The notes: generated by a model not told the origin, from the letters alone. 64,000 bases of DNA from Mycolicibacterium peregrinum (GCF_002102345.1 NZ_LQPP01000040.1:1-64000); one strand, 5' to 3'. Counted from the stretch's first letter, positions 49,827 through 57,897 are shown. Made by a program: numbers and translations.

Positions 49827-49840
49827 TGGAACAAGTTCTA
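49827..49840. promoter_or_regulatory. KstR-type box upstream of the CMD gene
   Basis: TGGAACAAGTTCTA fits TnnAACnnGTTnnA at every fixed position. It overlaps the stop codon of the upstream MFS gene and the -35 region of the CMD promoter. Confidence 0.58.
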
Positions 49841-51901
49841 GTTTTTGGTTCCCGAGCCGGTCAGCTCGGCGGCGCGGTCGTCGTCTCCCCAGTCCCGCTG
49901 CACCACAATCCGGTGCGCGATGCGCTCGAGCGCAGCCTCGACCTGGACCCGGTCCGGGCGGCCCTCGTACGACGACGACTCACCCAGTTTGTCGACGATC
50001 CGGCCCACCAGCGCCGCCGAGACACCCTCGACCTGCCGCACCCCGGCCTGGGTCAACCACAGGTTGTCCCCGGTACGAAGCACATAGCCGTCCTGCACCA
50101 ACCGGTTGAAGGTCGGCTCGAGCACTTCGAAGGGCACGACCAGGCGGTCGGCGATCTCGGTCAGGCGAGCCGAGCCGAACACCTGACCGTGCCGGTAGAT
50201 CTTGAGCAGCGCCCACAACCCCGCGACATCCAGCTCGCACCCCGGCCCGCCGGCCACATTTCGCAACCGGATCTCGGGTGAACTGCGCATCAGCCTGCTG
50301 ACCACGGTCTCGAGGACCTGGTCCGCCGATTCCGAGCTCGGCATGCCGAAGCCCTCGCCGAGATCCGCCGCCATGGTCGCCTCGGCCTCCAGCAGGGGCA
50401 CCTCCTTGAGGAACAACGCCACGATCAGGCCGATCAGCGCCACCGGCGCGGCACACAGGAACACCAGGTCCAGCGCATCCGCATAGGCGTTGACGATCGG
50501 GGCCGCGACGTCGGGCGGCAGTTCGTGCAACGCCTTGGGTGAAGCACCCGCCACCGCTGGAGCCCCGCTGGAAGCCAGTGCACCGGGCAGGCGATCCGAC
50601 AGGAAGCCGACGAACAACGAGCCGAAGATCGCCGCACCGAACGAACTGCCGATGGTCCGGAAGAACGTCACCCCGGAGGTCGCCACGCCCAGATCGCTGA
50701 AGTCGGAGGTGTTCTGCACGATGAGGACCAGCACCTGCATACACATGCCGATGCCTGCGCCCAGGATGAGCAGATAGAGCGACTGGATAGGAATCGGTGT
50801 CGCAGCGTTCATGCGCGACAGCAGCACGAAGCCGATGAGCATGATCGCCGTGCCGGCGATCGGGTAGATCTTGTACCGGCCGGTGCGGCCCACCAGACTG
50901 CCGCTGACGGTCGAGGTGATCAGCAACCCGATGACCATCGGCATGGTGCGCAGCCCGGATTCGGACGGCGATACGCCGTCGACGAACTGCATGAACGTGG
51001 GCATGAAAGTCAGGGCACCCAGCATGGCGAAGCCGACGACCAGCGACAGCACGCAGCACATCGTGAACACCGGGTTGCGGAACAGCCGCATCGGCAGAAT
51101 CGGTTCGGCCGCGCGGGTTTCCGCCCGCACGAACATCGCCAGCGCCAGGACGGAACCGATGACCAGTCCGATGATGGTCGGCGAGGTCCACGCCAGTTCG
51201 CCGCCCAGGCTGGTGGCCAGCGTGAGACCGGATGCCCCGATTCCGACCCACACGATTCCGGCGTAATCGATCAGCGGGCGCGCGCCACGCGACGCCACCG
51301 CCGGGATCGTGGCGGCCGCGACGATCAGCACGACGACACCCACCGGGATGCTGAGCCAGAACGCCCACCGCCAGCCGAGGTGATCGGTGACGAAGCCACC
51401 CAGCAGCGGGCCGGCGACGGTGGTGACACCGAAAACCGCACCGAGTGCACCCTGATAGCGCCCGCGATCCCGCAGCGGGATGACCTCCGCGATCAGCGCC
51501 GAAGACGTCACCATGATCGCGCCGCCGCCGATCCCCTGCAGCGCCCGCGCGGCCACCAGCATGGCCATCGATCCCGACAGGCCGCTGAGGACCGATCCGA
51601 TCAGAAAACACAGGACCGCCGCCTGGTACACCACTTTTCGTCCGAAGATGTCGCCGACCTTCCCGACGACGGCGGTGACGACGGTGGAGGCCAGGAGATA
51701 GCTGGTCACCACCCATGCCTGGTGGCCCGCACCGCCGAGGTCCGCCACGACAGTGGGAAGCGCGGTGGCGACGATCGTCTGGTTGAGCGAGGCGAGCAGC
51801 ATTCCGAGCAGGACGGCAACGAACACCAGGTTGCGCCTGCGCACGCTCAGGATCGGGGCGCCGGTCGGTTGCTCGCCGGTGGATGTTGTCGGGGTGGTCA
51901 T
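49838..51901 (-). CDS. MFS drug exporter (DHA2, 14-TM) with C-terminal cytosolic domain
   Basis: A 687-residue transporter. Residues ~20-510 carry about fourteen membrane segments with LNQTIVATALPTVVADLGG and LGWRWAFWLSIPVG, typical of the EmrB/QacA (DHA2) group that exports drugs with protons. After the last helix ~170 soluble residues remain, with a winged-helix-like pattern (ALLKIYRHGQVFGSARLTEI, then LVVPFEVLEPTFNRLVQDGY). Length and position next to bfrA match Rv1877 of M. tuberculosis. Substrates unknown. The tail could sense a ligand or partner. Confidence 0.86.
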   Translation of the reverse strand: MTTPTTSTGEQPTGAPILSVRRRNLVFVAVLLGMLLASLNQTIVATALPTVVADLGGAGHQAWVVTSYLLASTVVTAVVGKVGDIFGRKVVYQAAVLCFLIGSVLSGLSGSMAMLVAARALQGIGGGAIMVTSSALIAEVIPLRDRGRYQGALGAVFGVTTVAGPLLGGFVTDHLGWRWAFWLSIPVGVVVLIVAAATIPAVASRGARPLIDYAGIVWVGIGASGLTLATSLGGELAWTSPTIIGLVIGSVLALAMFVRAETRAAEPILPMRLFRNPVFTMCCVLSLVVGFAMLGALTFMPTFMQFVDGVSPSESGLRTMPMVIGLLITSTVSGSLVGRTGRYKIYPIAGTAIMLIGFVLLSRMNAATPIPIQSLYLLILGAGIGMCMQVLVLIVQNTSDFSDLGVATSGVTFFRTIGSSFGAAIFGSLFVGFLSDRLPGALASSGAPAVAGASPKALHELPPDVAAPIVNAYADALDLVFLCAAPVALIGLIVALFLKEVPLLEAEATMAADLGEGFGMPSSESADQVLETVVSRLMRSSPEIRLRNVAGGPGCELDVAGLWALLKIYRHGQVFGSARLTEIADRLVVPFEVLEPTFNRLVQDGYVLRTGDNLWLTQAGVRQVEGVSAALVGRIVDKLGESSSYEGRPDRVQVEAALERIAHRIVVQRDWGDDDRAAELTGSGTKN

Positions 51902-51973
51902 AACTTCCTTTCGCCGGCCTGCCGGTTCACCAGCGATATCGTTAGACAGGCTATGAAAGTTACAGCACGAACA

Positions 51974-52020
51974 AAGCCGCCCCGAACAGCCGGCGGTTCA
52001 CCGGCTACCCAGGGCGGCTT
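51974..52020 (-). terminator. Hairpin terminator after bfrA
   Basis: A two-step inverted repeat: outer arms AAGCCGCCC/GGGCGGCTT (9 bp) and inner arms AGCCGG/CCGGCT (6 bp). Read on the minus strand it lies 17 bp after the bfrA stop and is followed by TGTTCG, so the hairpin ends in a short T-rich run (CTTTGTT), as in many mycobacterial intrinsic terminators. It separates bfrA from the MFS gene. Confidence 0.6.
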
Positions 52021-52037
52021 GGACCGAAACGCCCGAG

Positions 52038-52517
52038 CTACTGCGGCGGGCGGGAGACGCACTGCGCTGCGTAGAGCGCGTCACCCAACTTCTCCATCAA
52101 CTCGAGCTGGGTTTCCAGGTAGTCGATGTGACCTTCCTCGTCCGCCAGGATCGTCTCCAGGATCCGCGCCGACGTCGCGTCCTGCTTTTCGCGGCACATG
52201 ATGATCCCGGGCTTGAGACGGGCAACCACCTCGTACTCGATCGCGAGATCGGCCTCGAACTGTTCCCGAAGTGTCTGCCCCACGCGCAGCGAAAAGAGTC
52301 GCTGATAGTTGGGCAGCCCGTCCAGGAGCAGGATTCGGTCGGTGATCGTCTCCGCGTGCCGCATCTCTTCAAAAGACTCGGAACGGGTGTGTTCGGCCAG
52401 TTCGGTAAATCCCCAATTATCTTGCATCTTCGAGTGCAAGAAATATTGGTTAATCGCAGTAAGTTCGCTCGTCAATTGCTCGTTGAGCAATTTCAGAACA
52501 TCCGGATCGCCTTGCAT
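52038..52517 (-). CDS. bfrA: Bacterioferritin BfrA
   Basis: A 159-residue bacterioferritin, the same length as M. tuberculosis BfrA. Ferroxidase ligands are visible in TSELTAINQYF, EEMRHAE and DEEGHIDYLE, and the haem-binding Met lies in EEMRH. It oxidises Fe(II) and stores it as ferric mineral in a 24-subunit shell. The ATG at 52517 has AGGAG 5 nt upstream; a GTG at 52523 overlaps that site. It is divergent from a gene coupled to bfd, with an IdeR-like box between. The first ~140 bp of the gene are noticeably AT-richer than the rest. Confidence 0.95.
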   Translation of the reverse strand: MQGDPDVLKLLNEQLTSELTAINQYFLHSKMQDNWGFTELAEHTRSESFEEMRHAETITDRILLLDGLPNYQRLFSLRVGQTLREQFEADLAIEYEVVARLKPGIIMCREKQDATSARILETILADEEGHIDYLETQLELMEKLGDALYAAQCVSRPPQ

Positions 52518-52704
52518 CGTCACTCCTAAGCACCTGAGGGCTGGTCAAGTGTTGCCGTTTGCCGTGCACATCCAATCTAGTCCAGGAAGCACGGTGTGAC
52601 GCAATGATTAACGGCCAATTCGGCGTGTTCGTGCGAACGCTTCCGGACCCATGGGGGCACGGGGTCCCAAGCGTGGCCACGAGGAGTGGACTGGCTGTCC
52701 TAAC

Positions 52705-52723
52705 TAAGGTTAGACTGCGCTAA
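52705..52723. promoter_or_regulatory. IdeR-like iron box between bfrA and the bfd operon
   Basis: TAAGGTTAGACTGCGCTAA matches the IdeR consensus TTAGGTTAGGCTAACCTAA at 14 of 19 positions, with the left half best. It is 36 bp upstream of the ATG at 52759 and 188 bp from bfrA. IdeR activates bfrA and represses uptake genes in M. tuberculosis. Confidence 0.55.
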
Positions 52724-52757
52724 TCCGCGATCGCCCCCGAAAGAAAGGTCGACAACA

Positions 52758-52788
52758 AATGAGTGAGTACGATTTACACTCGCTCATT
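52758..52788 (+). promoter_or_regulatory. RNA hairpin enclosing the start codon of the bfd-linked gene
   Basis: AATGAGTGAGT (52758-52768) can pair along all 11 positions with ACTCGCTCATT (52778-52788), one pair being G-U, around a 9-nt loop. The ATG at 52759 lies inside the stem, so the structure would hide the start codon. The first codons also encode the other arm. Confidence 0.5.
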
Positions 52789-53394
52789 CTGTCCTGCGAT
52801 TTCCGTGTCGACGACGTCGACGAAATGTGGAAATGGATGCGAAAACATCGCTCGGGACTATTGTCGATCGGCGCGCATCATGTCGTGCTTTACAAATCAA
52901 TTTGGGAGCCCGGCCGGGTATTGGTGACAATCGGCATTAGGCATGCCAGGTCCATCCGAGACGTACTGCGTTCGCCCGCAATTTTCGAGTGGTTCGATAT
53001 TTCCGGCGTCGAAGATATTCCGCCGATATTCGGTGGCGAAGTGGTGGAGAAGATCGATCTGACCGACCCGTCCCCGCAGGGCCACGTGGCCGGGGTGATC
53101 GTGGGCGCGGTGGCCACCGTCGACGACGTGCCCACCCTGATGCGCAAGGTTCACGACGGCCTCGAGCGCTTCGAGCAGGGCGGCATCCGCAAGATCTGGG
53201 TCTACCAGGCACTCGACGACGGCCAGGAAGTGATGATCCTGCAGGAGGTCGCCGACGAGATCAGCGCCCGGCAGTGGATCGACCATCCGGACGCGGCCGC
53301 CGAGTGGATGACCACGGCGGGTTTCGGCGCCTACCCGAGCCTGTTCGTGGGCAAGTTGGCCCACATCATGAACGTCGACGAGCAGGACGACTGA
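52759..53394 (+). CDS. Conserved protein coupled to bfd, unknown function
   Basis: A 211-residue soluble protein that begins MSEYDLHSLILSCDFRVDDV. It reads as two similar halves: DEMWKWMRKHRSGLLSIGAH and, later, DVPTLMRKVHDGLERFEQGG, each followed by a hydrophobic strand, which suggests a duplicated ferredoxin-like or barrel fold. A related protein probably lies beside bfrA in M. tuberculosis. I cannot assign a function; the iron box upstream and the bfd gene sharing its stop point to iron metabolism. Its first ~280 bp are AT-rich with unusual codons (ATT, AAA, TTA). Confidence 0.72.
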   Translation: MSEYDLHSLILSCDFRVDDVDEMWKWMRKHRSGLLSIGAHHVVLYKSIWEPGRVLVTIGIRHARSIRDVLRSPAIFEWFDISGVEDIPPIFGGEVVEKIDLTDPSPQGHVAGVIVGAVATVDDVPTLMRKVHDGLERFEQGGIRKIWVYQALDDGQEVMILQEVADEISARQWIDHPDAAAEWMTTAGFGAYPSLFVGKLAHIMNVDEQDD

Positions 53395-53609
53395 TGTTCG
53401 TCTGCCTGTGTACCGGGGCGACCAGTCAGGTCGTCAACGAGATCATCGAGTCCGGCGCCACCACCTCGAAAGAGGTGGCCGAGGCGTGTGGCGCCGGTGC
53501 CGACTGCGGCCGGTGCCGACGCACCATCCGCGCCATCATCGCCGCCCATCAGGCCGCCGAGGGGTGCCCCACCCAGTTCAACGGCTGCCCGTCACGGGCC
53601 ACCCGCTAG
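53394..53609 (+). CDS. bfd: Bacterioferritin-associated ferredoxin
   Basis: A 71-residue protein with the exact [2Fe-2S] pattern of Bfd: C4-x-C6-x31-C38-xx-C41 (MFVCLC ... CGRC). Bfd docks on bacterioferritin and passes electrons to release stored iron. The ATG at 53394 shares its A with the upstream TGA stop, so translation is coupled. Together with bfrA, divergent 0.9 kb away, it forms an iron store-and-release module. Its stop overlaps the convergent enoyl-CoA hydratase stop by 4 bp. It is too short for many gene callers. Confidence 0.9.
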   Translation: MFVCLCTGATSQVVNEIIESGATTSKEVAEACGAGADCGRCRRTIRAIIAAHQAAEGCPTQFNGCPSRATR

Positions 53610-54361
53610 CGCTTTCGGTCGGCGAACTGAGCCAGCGCGTCGACGTTGGCCGCCGCACCCACCAGCTCCACGAACAACGCCTTCTCTCGCTCCACGGCCG
53701 CCGAGATCTGGTCGCGGATCGGTGCCACCATGGCCTGCTTGACGGCCACCAGGCTCGAAATAGGCTTGGCCGACAGCGTTTCGGCGTATTTGCGAGCCTC
53801 GGCCAACAGCGCGTCGGGCTCGCAGACCTTCCACACCAGACCCATCTCGCGGGCCTCGGTGGCGCTCACCCACTCCGAGGACATCAGCAGCCACGCGGCA
53901 TTCTGCCTGCCGAGCAGTCGCGGCATCAGATACGAGGAGGCCGCCTCGGGCGCCACACCCAGGCTGGTGAACGGGCACTTCAGCCGCGCCTCCGACGACA
54001 TGAACACGAGGTCGGCGAACCCGAGGATGGTGGCGCCGATACCCACGCCTACCCCGTTCACCGCACAGATCAACGGCTTCGGGAAATCCGCGAGAACTTC
54101 GAGCATCCCGTAGAACCCGTGCTCGCCCGGGGTGGATTCCGGGTTGGTGATGCGCTCCTGCATCTCGACGAGGTCGTTGCCCGCACTGAATCCCCGCCCG
54201 GCACCGGTCAACAGCACCACTGCGACGTCGGGATCCTCCGCCGCCGCACGCAGGGCCACGGTCGTCGCGTCGTACAGCGCCTCGTTGAACGCGTTGAGCG
54301 CGTCGGGACGGTTGAGGGTCAGCGTGCGAACCCGGTTGTTGTCCTCGATCAGCAGGGTCAT
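53606..54361 (-). CDS. Enoyl-CoA hydratase/isomerase family protein
   Basis: A 251-residue crotonase-fold enzyme. The oxyanion hole is formed by SAGNDL and the VNGVGVGIGATI loop; LGVAPEAASSYLMPRLLG has the glutamate used by delta3,delta2-enoyl-CoA isomerases, while the first hydratase glutamate is not evident. So isomerase-like activity in beta-oxidation of unsaturated chains is plausible. The ATG at 54361 has GAGGAGACAG upstream. A -10-like TAGGCT and a KstR box lie just before it, within the end of the EthD-like gene. Confidence 0.87.
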   Translation of the reverse strand: MTLLIEDNNRVRTLTLNRPDALNAFNEALYDATTVALRAAAEDPDVAVVLLTGAGRGFSAGNDLVEMQERITNPESTPGEHGFYGMLEVLADFPKPLICAVNGVGVGIGATILGFADLVFMSSEARLKCPFTSLGVAPEAASSYLMPRLLGRQNAAWLLMSSEWVSATEAREMGLVWKVCEPDALLAEARKYAETLSAKPISSLVAVKQAMVAPIRDQISAAVEREKALFVELVGAAANVDALAQFADRKR

Positions 54362-54398
54362 CTCTGTCTCCTCGCGTTCGCGCCGTGGCCGCTGCAGC

Positions 54399-55142
54399 CT
54401 AACTAGAACACGTTCCACTCTTCTCGGCCGGGTCTACCGGTGCGCCGACGAACGGGCTGGAGTAGACGTACCGACTGGTCGGCACGGTGTCGATGTTGCT
54501 ACTCGCGCCGAACGCATCGGTGCTGGCGACCATGCGCCGCATCCGGTCGGCCAGATCGTCGTCGTCCGCGGCGCCGAAGAACGCGTGCAGATCCGACACG
54601 GCCTGCTGCCGGAACAGTTCCTCCACGATGCCGTCGATCGCCGGGGCATCCTCGGTGAGGGCACGGACCACGGTGTTCTGGGTGTAGCCGAAGGCGTCCT
54701 GGGTTTCGATGGCCACCGAGGTGTGGTCGATGTGCCAACGATGCAGCCAGGTGGCCTGATCGAGGTCGGCGGGCCGGCGCAGCAGCGCGATATTGGCCAG
54801 ACCGTCGGTGCGCTCGCCCACCCCGGTCGGCGGCGCGGGCATCGGGACCGATTCGGTCACCAGGTAGGCGGCGAGCGAATCGCATTCGGCAGCAAGCACT
54901 TCCAGCGTCGCCGAAATCTGCTCGCCGTAATACTGCCGGGCCCACAGACTGACCACCGCGACCACCGGAGGGTCGAGCGTGGTCAGTGTCATCAACGAAT
55001 CCCGCACTGCGTCGTCGCGGACGTTGATCGTCAGGCCGGGCAACCCGAGCGCCAGCAACTGGTCTGCGACGGTAGTTCGCAGCCGCTCACACCACTGCTG
55101 ATCCGATTGCGGGGCCCGTAGCAGAACGATGACTTTCTCCAC
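54399..55142 (-). CDS. EthD-domain protein
   Basis: A 247-residue protein with the EthD/dimeric alpha-beta barrel pattern in its second half (ATWLHRWHIDHTSVAIETQD, then AFGYTQNTVVRAL) and a similar first half, so it probably holds two fused barrels. EthD was found in ether-degradation loci and relatives act as small monooxygenase-like or stress proteins. The start is a GTG at 55142 (VEKVIVLLRAP), with no strong ribosome site, so it is tentative. It is upstream of and codirectional with the hydratase gene. Confidence 0.76.
   Translation of the reverse strand: MEKVIVLLRAPQSDQQWCERLRTTVADQLLALGLPGLTINVRDDAVRDSLMTLTTLDPPVVAVVSLWARQYYGEQISATLEVLAAECDSLAAYLVTESVPMPAPPTGVGERTDGLANIALLRRPADLDQATWLHRWHIDHTSVAIETQDAFGYTQNTVVRALTEDAPAIDGIVEELFRQQAVSDLHAFFGAADDDDLADRMRRMVASTDAFGASSNIDTVPTSRYVYSSPFVGAPVDPAEKSGTCSS
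54404..54417. promoter_or_regulatory. KstR-type box upstream of enoyl-CoA hydratase gene
   Basis: TAGAACACGTTCCA matches TnnAACnnGTTnnA at every fixed position. It is inside the last codons of the EthD-like gene, next to a minus-strand -10-like TAGGCT (54396-54401), 43 bp from the hydratase start. Confidence 0.62.
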
Positions 55143-55227
55143 AGACGGAGAACCTACCGGCGGACCGATCCGCGCCACGCGCGGGCGGATGTGCCACCGG
55201 CAGCCCGTCGCGAGTGAGAATGGTGGG

Positions 55228-57249
55228 GTGCACACGGGTGGACAGGCAGCCGACGCACTCCGGCTCAACACCCCCGACGCCGGTGCGGTGGCCCGAAGCC
55301 TGATCGGCGTCCTGGCGGTGACTGCGGTCGCCCTGGCGTGGGGTTCCGGCGCGACCGCGATGTGGACGCTGGGCGGCGGCGTGATCGCGAGTGCCATCGC
55401 GCTGCAACGCAGCCCCGGCGGCCGGGTCCCGCTGGTGGTGACCGGCTCGGTCGAACTGGCCATCGCGGTACTGCTGGGCACCCTGGCCGGGGGGTACAGC
55501 CCCCTCTTCATCGCGGTGGTTGCGCTGTGGTGCTTCGCCGCGGGCATGCAGTGGTCACTGGGAGCCAACGCCGGGCTGGTGGCCTCGGCGGCCAGCGCAC
55601 TGCTGGTGCTCGCGCCGCCGGTCGCACCGACACTGGGCCAGTCACTGCTGGCACCTCTTCTGGTCATCGTCGCCGGAGTGGTCCAGGCCGCGCTCATCGC
55701 GGTATGGCCGCCCCGACGCTGGCGCGCTCAGCGCGACGGCCTCACCCGGGCCTACCAATCGTTGGCCGGTGATGCCCGCAACGTCGCCGCCGACTGCACC
55801 GCGACCGTCGACGACGCCCCGCTCACGTGGTTGCGGGAGGTGTTCGCCGACAGCCAGGTGAGTCAACGGCCACGCGCCTACCACGGCGGATATCGGCTCC
55901 CGGAGCGCCTCGCCGGCACCCTGGCCTCGTTGCGTTCCACCGCGGACCGCGACACCTCCACCGACGACGAGAACCCAGGTGACAGCGGACTCCCCCAGTT
56001 GCTGACCGCCGCCGCGGTGCTACTCGACGCGATCGCCGACCACGGGCACACCGCGCGCCGCGACGCCGAGCACGCACTGGTCCGCGTCCACACCGCGGCC
56101 GCCGCCGTCACCGGACCAGAAGCGGCGCTGGCACAACGCTTCTGCGAACAGCTGCGCGAGGCCGCGGTGCTGAGGTTCGGGCAGCTGCACCGGCCCGACC
56201 TGATCGGCTCGCTGGCCTCGGCACCCGCCGTGGTCCGATCACACCTGACCTGGACCTCGCCGATCCTGCGCCACGCCATCCGGCTGTCGGTGACCACCGC
56301 GCTGGCGGTGGCGGCGGCGCGCTACGGCGGGCTGGAGCACGGCTACTGGATGCCGCTGACCGCCGTGGTGGTACTGCGGCCGGAAACCGCACACACCTAC
56401 ACCCGGTGCGCCGGGCGCATGGCCGGCCTCGGTGTCGGCATCATCGTCGCCTCGATCCTCACGTTGGTGTGGCAACCCGGGCCGATCGGTTCGGCCGTGT
56501 GCGCGCTGGTGTTCGTCGGACTGGCGTACGGCGTCGCGCAGTTCGGCTATCTCGCGGTCGGCGCGGCCGTGGGCGCGATCGTCATGTTCGCGGTCGGGGT
56601 GAGCGCCTCCGCGCCGTGGTCCGGCAACACGGACCGGCTGTTCGCCGTGATGATCGGCGGCGCCCTGGCCGTGATGGCCCACGTGGCCCTGCCCGACCAC
56701 GCCCTCATCCGGTTACGTCAACGCGCCGGGGAACTGTTGATGACCGAGATCGACTACGCAGCACTGGTGATCAAGGCATTCGTGCACGAAATCGACCACC
56801 CGGCAGAGATCCTGTCGGCGGCCTGGCAACGGGCCTTCAGGGCCCGCGCCGCATTCGAGGCCGCGTGGGGTGCGACCAGCCTGGAGCCGCCGGTCCTGCG
56901 GCGGTGGCTGCGGTCCTACCGCACCGCACTGAACTCGGTGACCAGCGCCTGCACCACCCTGGAGAACAGCCTGCCGACACATCCTTCGTCCGCCCTACAT
57001 GGCGAGTTCATCGCCGCGGTGGACGATTACGTCGAGGCACTGCGCGGCGCGCCCCCGAGCCCAGCGGTGCCGTGGAGCCTCGACACCGCCGAACTGTCCA
57101 CCGCACTGCGACGGGTACACAACGTGGCATCGACGCTGTCCGCCGACAACGGTGCGGCGCGCATCCTGATCGGCGAACTGAACACGATCACCCGCAGCCT
57201 GCAGGAGATCGCGATCGACCGGGTGGAACCGGCGGGCGAGACGCGCTAG
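55228..57249 (+). CDS. FUSC-family membrane protein
   Basis: A 673-residue membrane protein. Two sets of hydrophobic segments (residues ~25-150 and ~350-470) flank a soluble middle, and the second set carries YGGLEHGYWMPLTAVVVLRP, the mark of the FUSC (YccS/AaeB) family. Relatives export aromatic acids. The GTG at 55228 is used: GAGAAT lies 6 nt upstream, a weak leaderless layout; an earlier frame extension overlaps the divergent EthD-like gene. The stop overlaps the convergent thioesterase stop by 4 bp. Confidence 0.82.
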   Translation: MHTGGQAADALRLNTPDAGAVARSLIGVLAVTAVALAWGSGATAMWTLGGGVIASAIALQRSPGGRVPLVVTGSVELAIAVLLGTLAGGYSPLFIAVVALWCFAAGMQWSLGANAGLVASAASALLVLAPPVAPTLGQSLLAPLLVIVAGVVQAALIAVWPPRRWRAQRDGLTRAYQSLAGDARNVAADCTATVDDAPLTWLREVFADSQVSQRPRAYHGGYRLPERLAGTLASLRSTADRDTSTDDENPGDSGLPQLLTAAAVLLDAIADHGHTARRDAEHALVRVHTAAAAVTGPEAALAQRFCEQLREAAVLRFGQLHRPDLIGSLASAPAVVRSHLTWTSPILRHAIRLSVTTALAVAAARYGGLEHGYWMPLTAVVVLRPETAHTYTRCAGRMAGLGVGIIVASILTLVWQPGPIGSAVCALVFVGLAYGVAQFGYLAVGAAVGAIVMFAVGVSASAPWSGNTDRLFAVMIGGALAVMAHVALPDHALIRLRQRAGELLMTEIDYAALVIKAFVHEIDHPAEILSAAWQRAFRARAAFEAAWGATSLEPPVLRRWLRSYRTALNSVTSACTTLENSLPTHPSSALHGEFIAAVDDYVEALRGAPPSPAVPWSLDTAELSTALRRVHNVASTLSADNGAARILIGELNTITRSLQEIAIDRVEPAGETR

Positions 57250-57875
57250 CCGCGCGCCCATTTCGGCAGGATGAACACCCCTTCAGCCTCGGCGGTGATT
57301 CCTTCGGCATCGGAAACATGGCCAGAGGCAAAGGCTTTGATGCCGTCGGTGCGAGTGATCCGCCCCTCGGCGTGCAGATCGCCCAGCGGGGTGGCCCGCA
57401 GATAACGGATGGTCAGGGTCCCGGTGAACCGCGGACGATCGGAGTCGCTGGCAGCCACCTCCCCCAGCACGTGATCGAGCACCATCGCCACCATGCCGCC
57501 GTGCACGTGGCCGGGCGGACCTTCATAGGGCGCGCCGAGGTGGAAGTCGGTTCGGACCCCGCCGTCGGGGTCCTTGACCATCACCAGCGGCGGGGCGATC
57601 GGATTGCGGATGCCGATCGCCGGGTTGCCCCACGGCATCCGGTCACCGTCGGACGTGAAGCGCACACCGAACGGACCGTCGATCTGTTTGGCCTGCAGGC
57701 GCGCGGTCGCGTCGTCGATCTGGGCTCGTACCGCGGCGACCTCATCGGCATCCACCTCCGAGCGGATCGAGGCATCGATGAGCGCACGCACCGAGTCGGC
57801 CAGCGGTGACCACACCTCCCGCAGACGCTGCACGTCCGCAGAAGTGAGACCCTCGACATGCGTGTAACCCGGCAT
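57246..57875 (-). CDS. PaaI-type hotdog thioesterase-like protein
   Basis: A 209-residue protein with a C-terminal hotdog domain, in which HVHGGMVAMVLDHVLG carries the HGG motif of PaaI/4HBT thioesterases. About 90 N-terminal residues are mainly helical. It should hydrolyse an acyl-CoA. Start: MPGYTHVEG at 57875, with the KstR box at 57884-57897 only 9 bp upstream, so any transcript has a very short leader or none. Divergent from the TPR gene across that box, which suggests joint control. Confidence 0.84.
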   Translation of the reverse strand: MPGYTHVEGLTSADVQRLREVWSPLADSVRALIDASIRSEVDADEVAAVRAQIDDATARLQAKQIDGPFGVRFTSDGDRMPWGNPAIGIRNPIAPPLVMVKDPDGGVRTDFHLGAPYEGPPGHVHGGMVAMVLDHVLGEVAASDSDRPRFTGTLTIRYLRATPLGDLHAEGRITRTDGIKAFASGHVSDAEGITAEAEGVFILPKWARG

Positions 57876-57883
57876 CCCAGCAC

Positions 57884-57897
57884 TAGAACATGTTCGA
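57884..57897. promoter_or_regulatory. KstR-type box between thioesterase and TPR genes
   Basis: TAGAACATGTTCGA matches TnnAACnnGTTnnA at every fixed position. It lies 9 bp from the thioesterase start and 38 bp from the GTG of the TPR gene, so it could block both. Confidence 0.6.

Noticed and set aside
57884..57897. Reading TAGAACATGTTCGA as an SOS (LexA) box
   Set aside because: The spacing between GAAC and GTTC is 2 bp, not the 4 bp of mycobacterial LexA sites; it fits KstR instead.
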